From Natronobacterium texcoconense (lineage in GTDB: Archaea > Halobacteriota > Halobacteria > Halobacteriales > Natrialbaceae): a stretch of DNA of 64,000 nucleotides. The notes beneath the pieces were generated by a model, which saw nothing but the letters and a program-made list of their open reading frames with translations, was not told the origin of the DNA and made no database searches. A program made the position numbers and the translations under genes. The stretch is taken from NCBI RefSeq assembly GCF_900104065.1, contig NZ_FNLC01000002.1, positions 416,995 to 480,994 on the forward strand, read 5' to 3'. Below are positions 15,385-23,361 of this stretch, piece by piece (the first letter of the stretch is position 1; every line of letters starts with the position of its first letter).

Positions 15385-16092
15385 TCAGGCGTCTCCGTGC
15401 CACTCGGCCCGGAACTGTTCGTAGAACGCCTCGAGAACGTCGTGGCGCTTCTCGGCCAGGTCGCGAGCAGGGTCGGTGTGGAGTTCCTCACGCAACCGCA
15501 GCAGTTTGTCCTCGAAGTGGTAGAGCTGAGAGTACTCGTGCCCGTTCGGATCCCACATCGGTGTTCCGTGTGCACCGCCGAAGGCGAACGTCCGTGCGAT
15601 GCCGATCGCACCCATGGCGTCGAGATTGTCGGCGTCCCGCAGTATCTCCGCTTCGATCGTCTCTGGCTGCGGGTCGTCCCCACGGAACGCGAGTTCGTCG
15701 TGAACCGCGACGCAGTGTCGAACGGCGTCGATCCGATCCCGGCCGACGCCCGCGTCCTCGAGGATGATCTCGACTTCGGATAGCGTTTCGGCCGGCTCAC
15801 AGCCCGTCTCCTCCCCGATCACGCGGTGTATGTCGTGCGTAAGGGCTGCACATCCAACCACAGTCCGGTCGGCGTCTACATCCGCCGCGAGTCGCTGACA
15901 GAGTCGAAATACCCGCCAGACGTGGTGCATGTCGTGGCCGGAACTGTCGCTCGAGAGGTACTCCCGTACGCCATCGGCGACCGCCGGGAACGGTTGCTCG
16001 TCGCGTCGTGGCCCGCCAGGATGCTCGCCGGTGATCGGAGCGGGATCCGAGAGCGTCGTACCCGACTCTTCGGTCCTTTCGTCTGTCGTCAT
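15385..16092 (-). CDS. HD-domain metal-dependent phosphohydrolase
   Basis: 235 residues. HD-superfamily motifs are clear: a first His in HDMHHVWRVFRLC near residue 53, then ALTHDIHRV giving the HD dyad near residue 86, and a late Asp in DADNLDAMGAIG. This arrangement resembles YedJ-type HD hydrolases acting on nucleotides or related phosphoesters. The substrate cannot be read from the sequence. The N-terminal 40 residues are acidic, Pro-rich and probably disordered. Convergent with the OsmC fusion (adjacent stops) and followed upstream by a HAD-family gene on the same strand 112 bases away. Confidence 0.88.
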   Translation of the reverse strand: MTTDERTEESGTTLSDPAPITGEHPGGPRRDEQPFPAVADGVREYLSSDSSGHDMHHVWRVFRLCQRLAADVDADRTVVGCAALTHDIHRVIGEETGCEPAETLSEVEIILEDAGVGRDRIDAVRHCVAVHDELAFRGDDPQPETIEAEILRDADNLDAMGAIGIARTFAFGGAHGTPMWDPNGHEYSQLYHFEDKLLRLREELHTDPARDLAEKRHDVLEAFYEQFRAEWHGDA

Positions 16093-16204
16093 AGCTGTGA
16101 TCCGCCCCTCCGCCGATCGTCAGCCGTCATACCTCCGTGTTGACCCGGCCCCGCATAAAGGAGTTCGTAATCCGACACGATTCGATTCGGGAACGGTCGG
16201 TTTC

Positions 16205-16885
16205 CTACCCGTCGACGTCCCACGGCGGCGAGGCCAGCCTTCCGATCGACTCGACGCAGTACGTGGGATCGTACGCTTCGGAATCGGCGCTCTCGGAAAC
16301 CCACACCGACTCGAGGCCGGCAGCAGTCGCGCCAGCGACGTCCGTCTCGAGGGAGTCGCCGACGTGGACCGTCGTCTCGGGCGTCGCCTCGAGCGTCCGA
16401 AGCGCGCGTTCGAACGGCTCCGGATCAGGTTTCGGCAGCGTGTCGTGGCCGGCGACGACGACCGCGTCGACCCACCGCTCGAGATCGACGGCCGCGATTT
16501 TCTGTCGCTGGGCGTCCCGTGCCCCGTTCGTAACGACGGCGAGACGGTAGTCGTCGGCGAGGCTCTCGAGCACGCTGGCAGCGGACGGCAACAGTTCGAC
16601 GTTCGACTGGTCGCGTTCCGCGGCGAACGCTGTCGCAACGTCTCTCCCTAGCTCCCGATCGTAGCCGTTCTCCGCGGCGAGCGCGGCGAAACACTCGCTT
16701 CGGAGTTCGTCCATCGACTCACACCTCCGGGCAAACTCGTCGTAGCGGGCGTAGTACTCCTCGACGGAAAACAGCGGCTCGAGGCCCAGTCCCTCGAACG
16801 ACGCCTGCAACACCTCGCCGGGCGATCGCACGTAGCGGAGCAGGGTTCCGTCGAGGTCGAACGAGACGGTTTCGATTCGAGTCAC
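16205..16885 (-). CDS. HAD-superfamily hydrolase
   Basis: 226 residues, GTG start at 16885. Motif I is FDLDGTLLR (catalytic Asp about residue 10), motif II VVTNGA, motif III in KPDPEPFE, and motif IV HVGDSLETDVAGA. A helical cap lies between motifs I and II (about 20-85), as in subfamily I phosphatases such as phosphoglycolate phosphatase and YjjG. Substrate unknown. The PHP-domain gene lies 45 bases upstream on the same strand, so the two may be co-transcribed. Confidence 0.9.
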   Translation of the reverse strand: MTRIETVSFDLDGTLLRYVRSPGEVLQASFEGLGLEPLFSVEEYYARYDEFARRCESMDELRSECFAALAAENGYDRELGRDVATAFAAERDQSNVELLPSAASVLESLADDYRLAVVTNGARDAQRQKIAAVDLERWVDAVVVAGHDTLPKPDPEPFERALRTLEATPETTVHVGDSLETDVAGATAAGLESVWVSESADSEAYDPTYCVESIGRLASPPWDVDG

Positions 16886-16930
16886 GCGTTCGAGGTTCCG
16901 TTCGAACCTGCAAAAACGAACTGATCGGGG

Positions 16931-17707
16931 TTACTCGAGCGCCGGCGGATCGACCGGCTCGAGTCCCCAGTCGTCGAGAAACTCTGCGAGGAAGTCGGCC
17001 CGCTGGCCGATCTCGTCGGGTGCGTGCGAGTCGGTGCCGACGGTGACGGCGACGTCGTGTTCGCGAAGCACCTCGAGGAACGTCCCGGAGGGATGGACGA
17101 TCCCCTCGTCTGTCAGTGCTCGGCCGGCGTTGATCTCGGGAACCGTCCGGGACTCGGCGAGCGCGCGGGCGACGCGTCTGTACTGCTCTTCGGTCGCCCT
17201 GCCGCGAAGTGGCTTCGTCCGCTCGATCAGGTCGACGTGGGCGGCGATATCGAACAGCTCCGACTCGATCAGGGCGACGAGTCGATCGAAGTACTCCTCG
17301 ACGATGCGGTCGCGTTCGGCCGCCGAGCGGTCGGTAAAGTGGGAGGAGACCTGCACGTTCGCCCCGGCAACCTCGTGGACGCTGCCGACGGTGTAGTCGA
17401 AGTCGGCCTCCTCGAGAAACTCGCGAATCTCGGCTTCGTCGCGCGGGTCGTAGTCCATCTCGACGGCGTCGTAAATCTCGATATCGACCCGCTCGCGCAG
17501 CCGTTCGATCGCTCCTCGACGCCGGTCGTACGTGATATCCAGGTTGAACCCGTAGACGCTGCGAACCCACTCCATGCGATCCCGTGGGGCGACGTTGCAG
17601 TGGTCGGCGAAACCGACACCCTCGAGTCCGGCGGCCTCGGCGGCCCGGACCATCCCCTCGAGGAACTCGCCGTCCGAGTAGTTGGAGTGGACGTGGAAGT
17701 CCTCCAT
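16931..17707 (-). CDS. PHP-domain phosphoesterase (histidinol-phosphatase-like)
   Basis: 258 residues. The metal-binding motifs of the PHP family are present in order: FHVHSNYSDGEF at the N-terminus, GFADHCNV, AVEMDYDPRD, VGSVHEV, AAHVDL, EINAGRAL and GTDSHAPDEIG at the end. PHP enzymes hydrolyse phosphate monoesters with a trinuclear metal site; stand-alone ones are often called histidinol-phosphatase but can have other substrates. No other his gene is nearby, so the specific role stays open. It lies just upstream of the HAD gene, giving a possible two-phosphatase operon. Confidence 0.9.
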   Translation of the reverse strand: MEDFHVHSNYSDGEFLEGMVRAAEAAGLEGVGFADHCNVAPRDRMEWVRSVYGFNLDITYDRRRGAIERLRERVDIEIYDAVEMDYDPRDEAEIREFLEEADFDYTVGSVHEVAGANVQVSSHFTDRSAAERDRIVEEYFDRLVALIESELFDIAAHVDLIERTKPLRGRATEEQYRRVARALAESRTVPEINAGRALTDEGIVHPSGTFLEVLREHDVAVTVGTDSHAPDEIGQRADFLAEFLDDWGLEPVDPPALE

Positions 17708-17803
17708 ACAGTCGAATCACGGGTAATCGTGTTAGGCGTTACGCCGGCCGCAGAAGGTCGATGCCGTCACACTGACGGGGATTCGATCACCGATCGCTCG
17801 AGA

Positions 17804-18595
17804 TCAGTACGCCGGGGTCGCAGCCGGTTCGTCCTCGAGAATACTCCGGTAGTAGGAGACGAGGTACGAGTAGGAGTAGGCGAACGCGAACGTGCCGAGC
17901 ACGAGCGTCACCGCGATCGAGAGGAACAGCGTCGACTCGGAGGCGATCGCGGTCTCGCCGGTTTCGGTGAACTCGATGGCCGAGAGGTAGAGTGCCATAC
18001 CCGGCCCCTGTCCGATCAGGCTGATCACGAAGAAGACGATCGTGAAACCGACGACGCTCAAGAAATTGTTCCAGACGAGGCTGACGCTCTGAGAGAACGA
18101 ATCGATTGCTCTGGCGTCACTGACGACAATTGCGGCGTCGTAGAACTGGAGAAACATAACCAGGAGGGCCATGACCACCATCAGGAGGACGAATCCAATT
18201 CCCATACCGACCAGGCCACCGCCAGCGGCGGCCGTACCGACACCGACGATCATCATCAGGATGCCTCCCATGAACGAAACCCCCATTATGATCACCGCGA
18301 ACAGCACCGTCGCGCCGAGCATCGACACGTAGTTCTCTTTGCCACCACGGACGAACGACCCGAGTCGGGTCGTCCCCTCGAGTCCCTCGTCGATCATCGT
18401 GATGATACCGCCGAGCAGGAACGGCGTAACGAGAAGGGAAAGCGGATAGACTAGCACTTGGGCCATCGAACCCACGTATACGTCCAGCAGGATCGCTACT
18501 TCGCTGAGAAGAACGAAAAACACCCCCACGAGTAGAATTGCGGGATTCTTTCGAAGAACTGACGCTGCAGTCGATAACGAGCCAATTGCGCTCAT
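17804..18595 (-). CDS. Haloarchaeal membrane protein with about six helices
   Basis: 263 residues. Hydrophobic helices lie near residues 20-40, 45-70, 90-150 (two with Gly/Met-rich faces), 165-190 and 225-250. The start MSAIGSLSTAASVLRKNPAI resembles a family of haloarchaeal membrane proteins of unknown function whose N-terminus carries an L-R-K-N-P motif. A TATA-like CTTTAAGTAC at 18617-18626 is about 27 bases from the start, so the transcript should be leaderless. No catalytic residues are visible. Confidence 0.7.
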   Translation of the reverse strand: MSAIGSLSTAASVLRKNPAILLVGVFFVLLSEVAILLDVYVGSMAQVLVYPLSLLVTPFLLGGIITMIDEGLEGTTRLGSFVRGGKENYVSMLGATVLFAVIIMGVSFMGGILMMIVGVGTAAAGGGLVGMGIGFVLLMVVMALLVMFLQFYDAAIVVSDARAIDSFSQSVSLVWNNFLSVVGFTIVFFVISLIGQGPGMALYLSAIEFTETGETAIASESTLFLSIAVTLVLGTFAFAYSYSYLVSYYRSILEDEPAATPAY

Positions 18596-18616
18596 ACTCG
18601 AGTCGACTCAAAGATA

Positions 18617-18626
18617 GTACTTAAAG
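18617..18626 (-). promoter_or_regulatory. TATA-like element for the gene starting at 18595
   Basis: On the minus strand it reads CTTTAAGTAC, centred about 27 bases before the ATG at 18595. Confidence 0.45.
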
Positions 18627-18719
18627 CAGTCATCGGGTTTTCCGACCGAGAAACTGCTCGTTCGGTCTCGAGAAATCGAATACGCTACTCGAGAACCGTG
18701 CGTAGAGACGGGCGACCGA

Positions 18720-19871
18720 TCACTCGTTTCGCGGATTGCTCGGGTGGTACTCCGTATCGTACTCGCCGGGCTGGTCGTCGACGCGGTCCGGGTTGATCCG
18801 GCCCGACAGCAGCATGAAGTCGACCAGGGTGAGCGCGAGCATCGCCTCGACGACCGGCACGCCACGCGGCGGCAGGACGGGATCGTGCCGGCCGATGACC
18901 TTCTCCTCTTTTAGCTCGCCCGTTTCCCAGTCGGCGGTCTGCTGGCTCTTGGGGATCGACGTCGGCGCGTGCAGCGTCACCTCGCCGTAGATGGGTTCGC
19001 CGCTCGAGATGCCACCCTGGATGCCGCCGTGGTCGTTCTCGACGGGCGTCGGGTTCCCGTCGTCGTCGAACTCCCAGTCGTCGTTGCGTTCTTTGCCCGT
19101 GTACTCGCGTGCCTCGCGGCCGAGGCCGAACTCGAAGGCCGTCGTCGCCGGCACCGCCATCATCGCCTGACCGAGTCGCGCAGAGAGGGAGTCGAACCGC
19201 GGCGCGCCGAGTCCGATGGGGACGCCCTGCGCCTCGAAGTAGATCGACCCGCCGATGGAGTCGCCTTCCTCCTGGTACTCCTCGATCAGGTCTTGCATCT
19301 TCTCGGCCGTCTCGGGGTGGGCACAGCGGACGTCGTTCTCCTCGCTGTGTTCTTTGATCTCCTCGAAGCTTACCTCGGGTGCCTCGACGTCGCCGATCTG
19401 GTTGACGTGAGCCTTGAGTTCGATGCCTTCGCGCTCGAGGATTTTCTTCGCGATCGCACCTGCAGCGACCCAGTTGACCGTCTCGCGTGCCGAGGAGCGG
19501 CCGCCGCCGCCCCAGTTGCGGGTTCCGAACTTCGCGGAGTAGGTGAAATCGCCGTGGCTGGGACGCGGCGCGGTGATGAAGGGCTCGTACTTCTCCGAGC
19601 GGGCGTCCTTGTTCTGGATGACTAGGCCGATCGGCGTTCCCGTGGTGTAGCCGTCCTGGATCCCCGACTTGATCGAGACGTCGTCGGGTTCGCCGCGGCT
19701 GGTCGTGATCATCGACTGGCCTGGTTTGCGGCGGTCGAGATCCGCCTGGATGTCTTCCTCCGAAAGCTCGAGACCGGCGGGACAGCCCGAGATGGTACAG
19801 CCCATCGCCTCGCCGTGGCTCTCGCCGAACGTGGTCACCTGAAAGAGGCGACCGAAGCGGTTGCCGTTCAT
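18720..19871 (-). CDS. aroC: Chorismate synthase
   Basis: 383 residues from the ATG at 19871, which has a purine-rich Shine-Dalgarno (GAGGGAGGGGT) directly upstream; a start at 19904 would add 11 unlikely residues. Converts EPSP to chorismate with reduced FMN. Signatures are TTFGESHGEAMGC near the N-terminus, the GNNWGGGG-type stretch as GTRNWGGGGRSSARETVNWVAAG, and GIQGGISSGEPIYGEVTLHAP. The length fits the family. aroA is on the same strand 6.5 kb away and tyrA on the other strand, so the aromatic pathway here is dispersed. Confidence 0.97.
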   Translation of the reverse strand: MNGNRFGRLFQVTTFGESHGEAMGCTISGCPAGLELSEEDIQADLDRRKPGQSMITTSRGEPDDVSIKSGIQDGYTTGTPIGLVIQNKDARSEKYEPFITAPRPSHGDFTYSAKFGTRNWGGGGRSSARETVNWVAAGAIAKKILEREGIELKAHVNQIGDVEAPEVSFEEIKEHSEENDVRCAHPETAEKMQDLIEEYQEEGDSIGGSIYFEAQGVPIGLGAPRFDSLSARLGQAMMAVPATTAFEFGLGREAREYTGKERNDDWEFDDDGNPTPVENDHGGIQGGISSGEPIYGEVTLHAPTSIPKSQQTADWETGELKEEKVIGRHDPVLPPRGVPVVEAMLALTLVDFMLLSGRINPDRVDDQPGEYDTEYHPSNPRNE

Positions 19872-19937
19872 TACCCCTCCCTCGGGGACGGGGACACTTA
19901 GCAACCCAGGATTCCTGCAAGTGCTGGCGCGAAGCGG

Positions 19938-20639
19938 TCACGCGAGGCCGAGCTGTGCGAGCCCGCCGTAGGGGACCAGGAAGAGATACAGCTGAACGAT
20001 CCCCGCAACGATCAACAGCACGCCTGCGGCCCGCTCGAGCCACGGCCCGCGCGGAACGATCACCTCGAGGAGGGCTTCGCGGCCGACCGCCGTCGCCATC
20101 GTCACGAGGACGAACATCGTCGCCATCCCGCCGGCGTAGGCGCCGAAGGTGACGAGCGCGGCCGTCGTTCCGGTCGTGAAACTCGAGACGACGACGGCGA
20201 CGAAAAGCGGCGCGGTGCAGCCGGCGGCTGCGACGGCGTAGACGGCACCGAACGTCAGGTAACCGCGGTAACTCCGACGTCGTTCGGGCAGCGATATCGT
20301 GAGTCTCGACAGGTGCGCGAACCCACCGAGCATGACGACGCCGAGCGCAATCAGGAGGAGACCGGTCCCAGCTCCCAGGAGGACGAGCCGCTGGAGGTAC
20401 TGGGCGCCGACGGAGACGGCGACTCCGACGATTCCCAGGTAGACGACGAACATCCCGCTACTGGCGACGAGGCTCACTTTCGCCGCTCGCCACAGCGTTG
20501 CCCGTCCCGAGGCCGCGCCGTCGTCCCCGAGGAAGTAGGCGACGTAACCGGGCAACATCGGGTACGCACACGGGGCGAAAAACGTCATTACGCCGGCCAT
20601 GAACACGAACCCGAGGCGCAGTTCCGACAACTCGATCAT
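19938..20639 (-). CDS. ccdA: CcdA-type thiol-disulfide transmembrane transporter
   Basis: 233 residues from the ATG at 20639, which overlaps the stop of the thioredoxin-like gene by four bases. Six membrane helices. The family cysteines are in FFAPCAYPMLPGYVAYF (helix 1) and AAGCTAPLFVAVV (helix 4), the pair that carries electrons across the membrane in CcdA/DsbD proteins. With the exported TlpA-like partner just upstream it forms a probable reductant route to cell-surface or cytochrome c thiols. A short hydrophobic C-terminus ends in YGGLAQLGLA. Confidence 0.9.
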   Translation of the reverse strand: MIELSELRLGFVFMAGVMTFFAPCAYPMLPGYVAYFLGDDGAASGRATLWRAAKVSLVASSGMFVVYLGIVGVAVSVGAQYLQRLVLLGAGTGLLLIALGVVMLGGFAHLSRLTISLPERRRSYRGYLTFGAVYAVAAAGCTAPLFVAVVVSSFTTGTTAALVTFGAYAGGMATMFVLVTMATAVGREALLEVIVPRGPWLERAAGVLLIVAGIVQLYLFLVPYGGLAQLGLA

Positions 20640-21160
20640 TCGAGTTCGGCGTCGATCGCGTCGGTGATGTCGTCTGCACCGGTGTTGCCGCTGGTGTGCC
20701 ACCGAACGTCCCCGTCGGAGTCGACAATCACTATCGACGGGTAGACGCTGACGCCGAACTCGTCGTGGACGTCCGAGTCGGGATCGATCCCGGCGGGCCA
20801 GTCGGCACCTTCGTCGTCCCAGTAGTCGGTGACGAGACCCTCCTCGTCCTCGGGCGAAATCGCCCGCATAGCCAGCGTCTCGGAGTCGTACTCCTCGCGG
20901 ACCTCGTGAAGACTCTCGAGTTGCGGTTCACACGGCCCACACCAGGTCGCGAAGAAGTAGACGAGCGTGAGGTCGGCGTCCGTGACGAGGTCCATGGACT
21001 CTTCCCCTACGACGCCGAGACTCTCGTGGCGAAGGTCCGGCGGGACGCTCGAGGGAATGTTGTTCCCCGCGATGCCCGAAAACAGGCCGAGACAGCCCGA
21101 CAGGGACGTCGTCGCCGCGAGTGCGACGAGGCCACGGCGGGTGAGCGCCGCGTTACGCAT
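20636..21160 (-). CDS. TlpA/ResA-like thioredoxin-fold lipoprotein
   Basis: 174 residues from the ATG at 21160 (MRNAALTRRG), preceded by a Shine-Dalgarno GGGGTGA; a GTG three codons upstream is also possible. The twin-Arg start and SLSGC lipobox predict a Tat-exported lipoprotein. The catalytic thioredoxin motif is WCGPC in YFFATWCGPCEPQL, and the cis-Pro is in SVYPSIVIVD. Family role: reduction of disulfides outside the membrane, often in cytochrome c maturation. It is co-transcribed with ccdA, which supplies electrons. Confidence 0.92.
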   Translation of the reverse strand: MRNAALTRRGLVALAATTSLSGCLGLFSGIAGNNIPSSVPPDLRHESLGVVGEESMDLVTDADLTLVYFFATWCGPCEPQLESLHEVREEYDSETLAMRAISPEDEEGLVTDYWDDEGADWPAGIDPDSDVHDEFGVSVYPSIVIVDSDGDVRWHTSGNTGADDITDAIDAELE

Positions 21161-21169
21161 CGGCGTCAC

Positions 21170-21398
21170 CCCGTGTTCGTGGCGATCGGTTCCAGGAGGG
21201 CCGAAGCGTCTCGATCGAACTGACGTGGGGATAGTCGGGGGCCATGTGCGACAGTTGATGACAAAAATATAAAATACAGGTGTCGATTTTCCGGGCGAGA
21301 AAACGCTCGAGTCCGGAGACTGTCGGTACCAGTGGAAGGTCGCTCGATTTGTACGACGAATGCGAAAAATTAAGCTTTTCTACTGATTTCTATCTAAC
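21170..21398. promoter_or_regulatory. Divergent promoter region, AT-rich
   Basis: An AT-rich block at 21260-21277 (GACAAAAATATAAAATACAG) may hold the promoter of the TlpA/CcdA pair, implying a leader of roughly 80-90 bases. A second block AAAAATTAAGCTTTT at 21365-21379 sits about 27 bases before the GTG at 21399 on the plus strand. Confidence 0.4.
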
Positions 21399-21716
21399 GT
21401 GTACGAGGAAATTCGGGGTGGAGTGTTTCGACAGCCAGATGGATATCGAATGGCCCTCGTGTGGATTATTTTCGGATTCGCAAATTTCGGACTCTTCCTC
21501 TTCTCTTCGCGGGAGGTGTTCATGTTTCTAGCTATCGGAATCCTCCTTTTGCTTATGGCGGTTCCAGAGGCGCTCCCGGAAGAGTATACACGTGAAGCGG
21601 GGATCCTTCGCCTGATCTGTGTCCTACTTGCCGTTACAGTGGTCCCGTATGTTCTGGTATCCGTAGATATCGGATTTGCTCTCGAGACTGGTCGAGGACT
21701 GGACGCGCTGTTTTGA
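21399..21716 (+). CDS. Small membrane protein, unknown function
   Basis: 105 residues with a GTG start that lies at the expected leaderless distance from a strong AT-rich promoter element; an ATG at 21450 is the alternative. Three hydrophobic helices run from about residue 18 (MALVWIIFGFANFGLFLF) to residue 95. Codon use and GC are clearly lower than in neighbours, which may indicate recent acquisition. Its 3' end converges with the phosphatase-superfamily gene nine bases away. No family recognised. Confidence 0.65.
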   Translation: MYEEIRGGVFRQPDGYRMALVWIIFGFANFGLFLFSSREVFMFLAIGILLLLMAVPEALPEEYTREAGILRLICVLLAVTVVPYVLVSVDIGFALETGRGLDALF

Positions 21717-21725
21717 CGACGATCT

Positions 21726-23030
21726 TTACGAGAGTTCTCGCGATAGCTCCTCCAGTTCGACCGCCGCGAACGGAACGAGCATCTCGTCGGGGTGGAGTCC
21801 ACCATGCATTCCGATCAGCTCGAGTTTCGTCGGATCGGAGCCGTACCAGACCGACAGTTCGCGATGGCAGACGACGAGGTCGCCGAGTCGACGGTGGAAG
21901 GTGTCGCTCTCCTCGCCGTCGCCGAACAGGTTGCGGTCGAGGACTTCTTCGCGCGTGAAAACCTTCGCGTCGAGCGTGTCGAGAAGCGTTTCGTGAACCG
22001 CTTCTCGCCGTTCGTCGGGGTCGTGCAGGTGCAGGTGGAGGTTCCGCGGACTGCCGGCGTACCTGACCGGTTCGCCGTCGGCGTGGCGCTCGAGCGCCTC
22101 GGTGACGCCGTCGACGGTCTCGAGGTCGACGTTGCGCTCGGGATCGGTATCGACGTGGCCGTGGTCGGCGGTCAGAACGAGGAGCGTGTCGCCGTGTTCG
22201 TCTTCCGTCTCGAGTCGAGCGAGTCCGCGCTCGAGTGCGGAAAGCGAGTCGGAGACTGCCTCGTCGTACTCCTCGCTACTGGTTCCGTAGGCGTGAGCGA
22301 TGGTGTCGATCTCGGGGACGTAGGCGAACAGGTAGGCCGGATCGTCCGCCGCAGCAAAGGCTTCTGCGAGCGCCGATTCGAACCCCTCGAGGCCGTGGAC
22401 TGGACCGTCCGGATTCCCGTAGGTGTGACACGCCGCGCCGTCGTAGGTCTCCTCGAACGGGACGACGTGACGGCAGTCGACACCGCACTCGACGAGTTTT
22501 GGGTAGATCGGTTCGCCCTCGAAAATCTCCTCGAGGTCGTACTCGACGGCGTCGTCGCCGGCACGGACGCGCGTCGAGAACGCCTCGTATGCGGCGTCGT
22601 CGGCCGGATCGTAGACATCCCAGCCGAGAACGCCGTGTGATGCAGGGAGCCTGCCGGTGTGGAAGGTCGTCAGCGCCGCAGCCGTCTCCGACGGGTAGAT
22701 CGAGGTCAGCGGCGTTACTGTCCCGCTGTCCTCGAACCGCTCGAGCAGCGGGTGGTCGAACCGTGTCCAGGGCTCGAGGCCGAAACCATCGAGGACGACG
22801 ACGAGGACGCGGTCGTACCGGTCGTCGAGGGGCGTCGCGTCGCTGGAGTCGACTGTGCCGACACCCGAGAGGACGTCGGCGGATAGCGGCCGTTCCCCCT
22901 CCACGTCGGCGTCGAGGAGCGTCTGGACGGTGTCCGGAACGTGCCCGAAACAGTAGCTTCCGTAGTCGGGAACGAGGTAATCCTCTCCGCCGAGGCGGTC
23001 GCGCAACCGTGTCTCGAGGTCGCTACGCAT
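21726..23030 (-). CDS. Alkaline phosphatase superfamily hydrolase (nucleotide pyrophosphatase/phosphodiesterase type)
   Basis: 434 residues from the ATG at 23030 (MRSDLETRLRD); an in-frame start at 23066 is less likely. Metal and nucleophile motifs of the family are visible: VVLDGFGLEPW near residue 95, SIYPSETAAALTTFHTG with the nucleophile Ser/Thr, YVPEIDTIAHAYG, and LTADHGHVD. The pattern matches type I phosphodiesterase/nucleotide pyrophosphatases that use two zinc ions. There is no signal peptide, so it is probably cytoplasmic. Substrate not determinable. Confidence 0.88.
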   Translation of the reverse strand: MRSDLETRLRDRLGGEDYLVPDYGSYCFGHVPDTVQTLLDADVEGERPLSADVLSGVGTVDSSDATPLDDRYDRVLVVVLDGFGLEPWTRFDHPLLERFEDSGTVTPLTSIYPSETAAALTTFHTGRLPASHGVLGWDVYDPADDAAYEAFSTRVRAGDDAVEYDLEEIFEGEPIYPKLVECGVDCRHVVPFEETYDGAACHTYGNPDGPVHGLEGFESALAEAFAAADDPAYLFAYVPEIDTIAHAYGTSSEEYDEAVSDSLSALERGLARLETEDEHGDTLLVLTADHGHVDTDPERNVDLETVDGVTEALERHADGEPVRYAGSPRNLHLHLHDPDERREAVHETLLDTLDAKVFTREEVLDRNLFGDGEESDTFHRRLGDLVVCHRELSVWYGSDPTKLELIGMHGGLHPDEMLVPFAAVELEELSRELS

Positions 23031-23361
23031 AGATCCACCGACGGGTTCGAGCGAGAAAAGTCCCAAGGGGCAAAAAGCGGTCGTCTCCGTCCGGTCAGCT
23101 ATCAGCCGTGACGATTGTCTCCCTTCGAATTCAGTAATCCGGCCTGAGAGTGTCCAACTCCGACCGAAACGACCGCTCTCCTTTTATGTCCGAGTCCGTT
23201 TTCTGGTTCTACGATCGCGCTTCCGACGACGGAAGTGTACCCACGGAACCGACGTCCTGAATCGCTCACTACCACCGTTGTCCCCCGGTCCTCCAGATGC
23301 GGTCGGCCGACGCCAGGCCTGCACTGTCAGAGGGGACGTCTCGACACACCCTATCCACAGA
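23031..23361. promoter_or_regulatory. Divergent leader region before the histidine kinase
   Basis: 331 bases. A TATA-like CTCCTTTTATG lies at about 23177-23187 on the plus strand, which would give a 5' leader near 150 bases, long for this organism. Within it CTTCCGACGACGGAAG (23220-23235) folds into a six-base-pair hairpin with a four-base loop. No gene is seen. Confidence 0.35.
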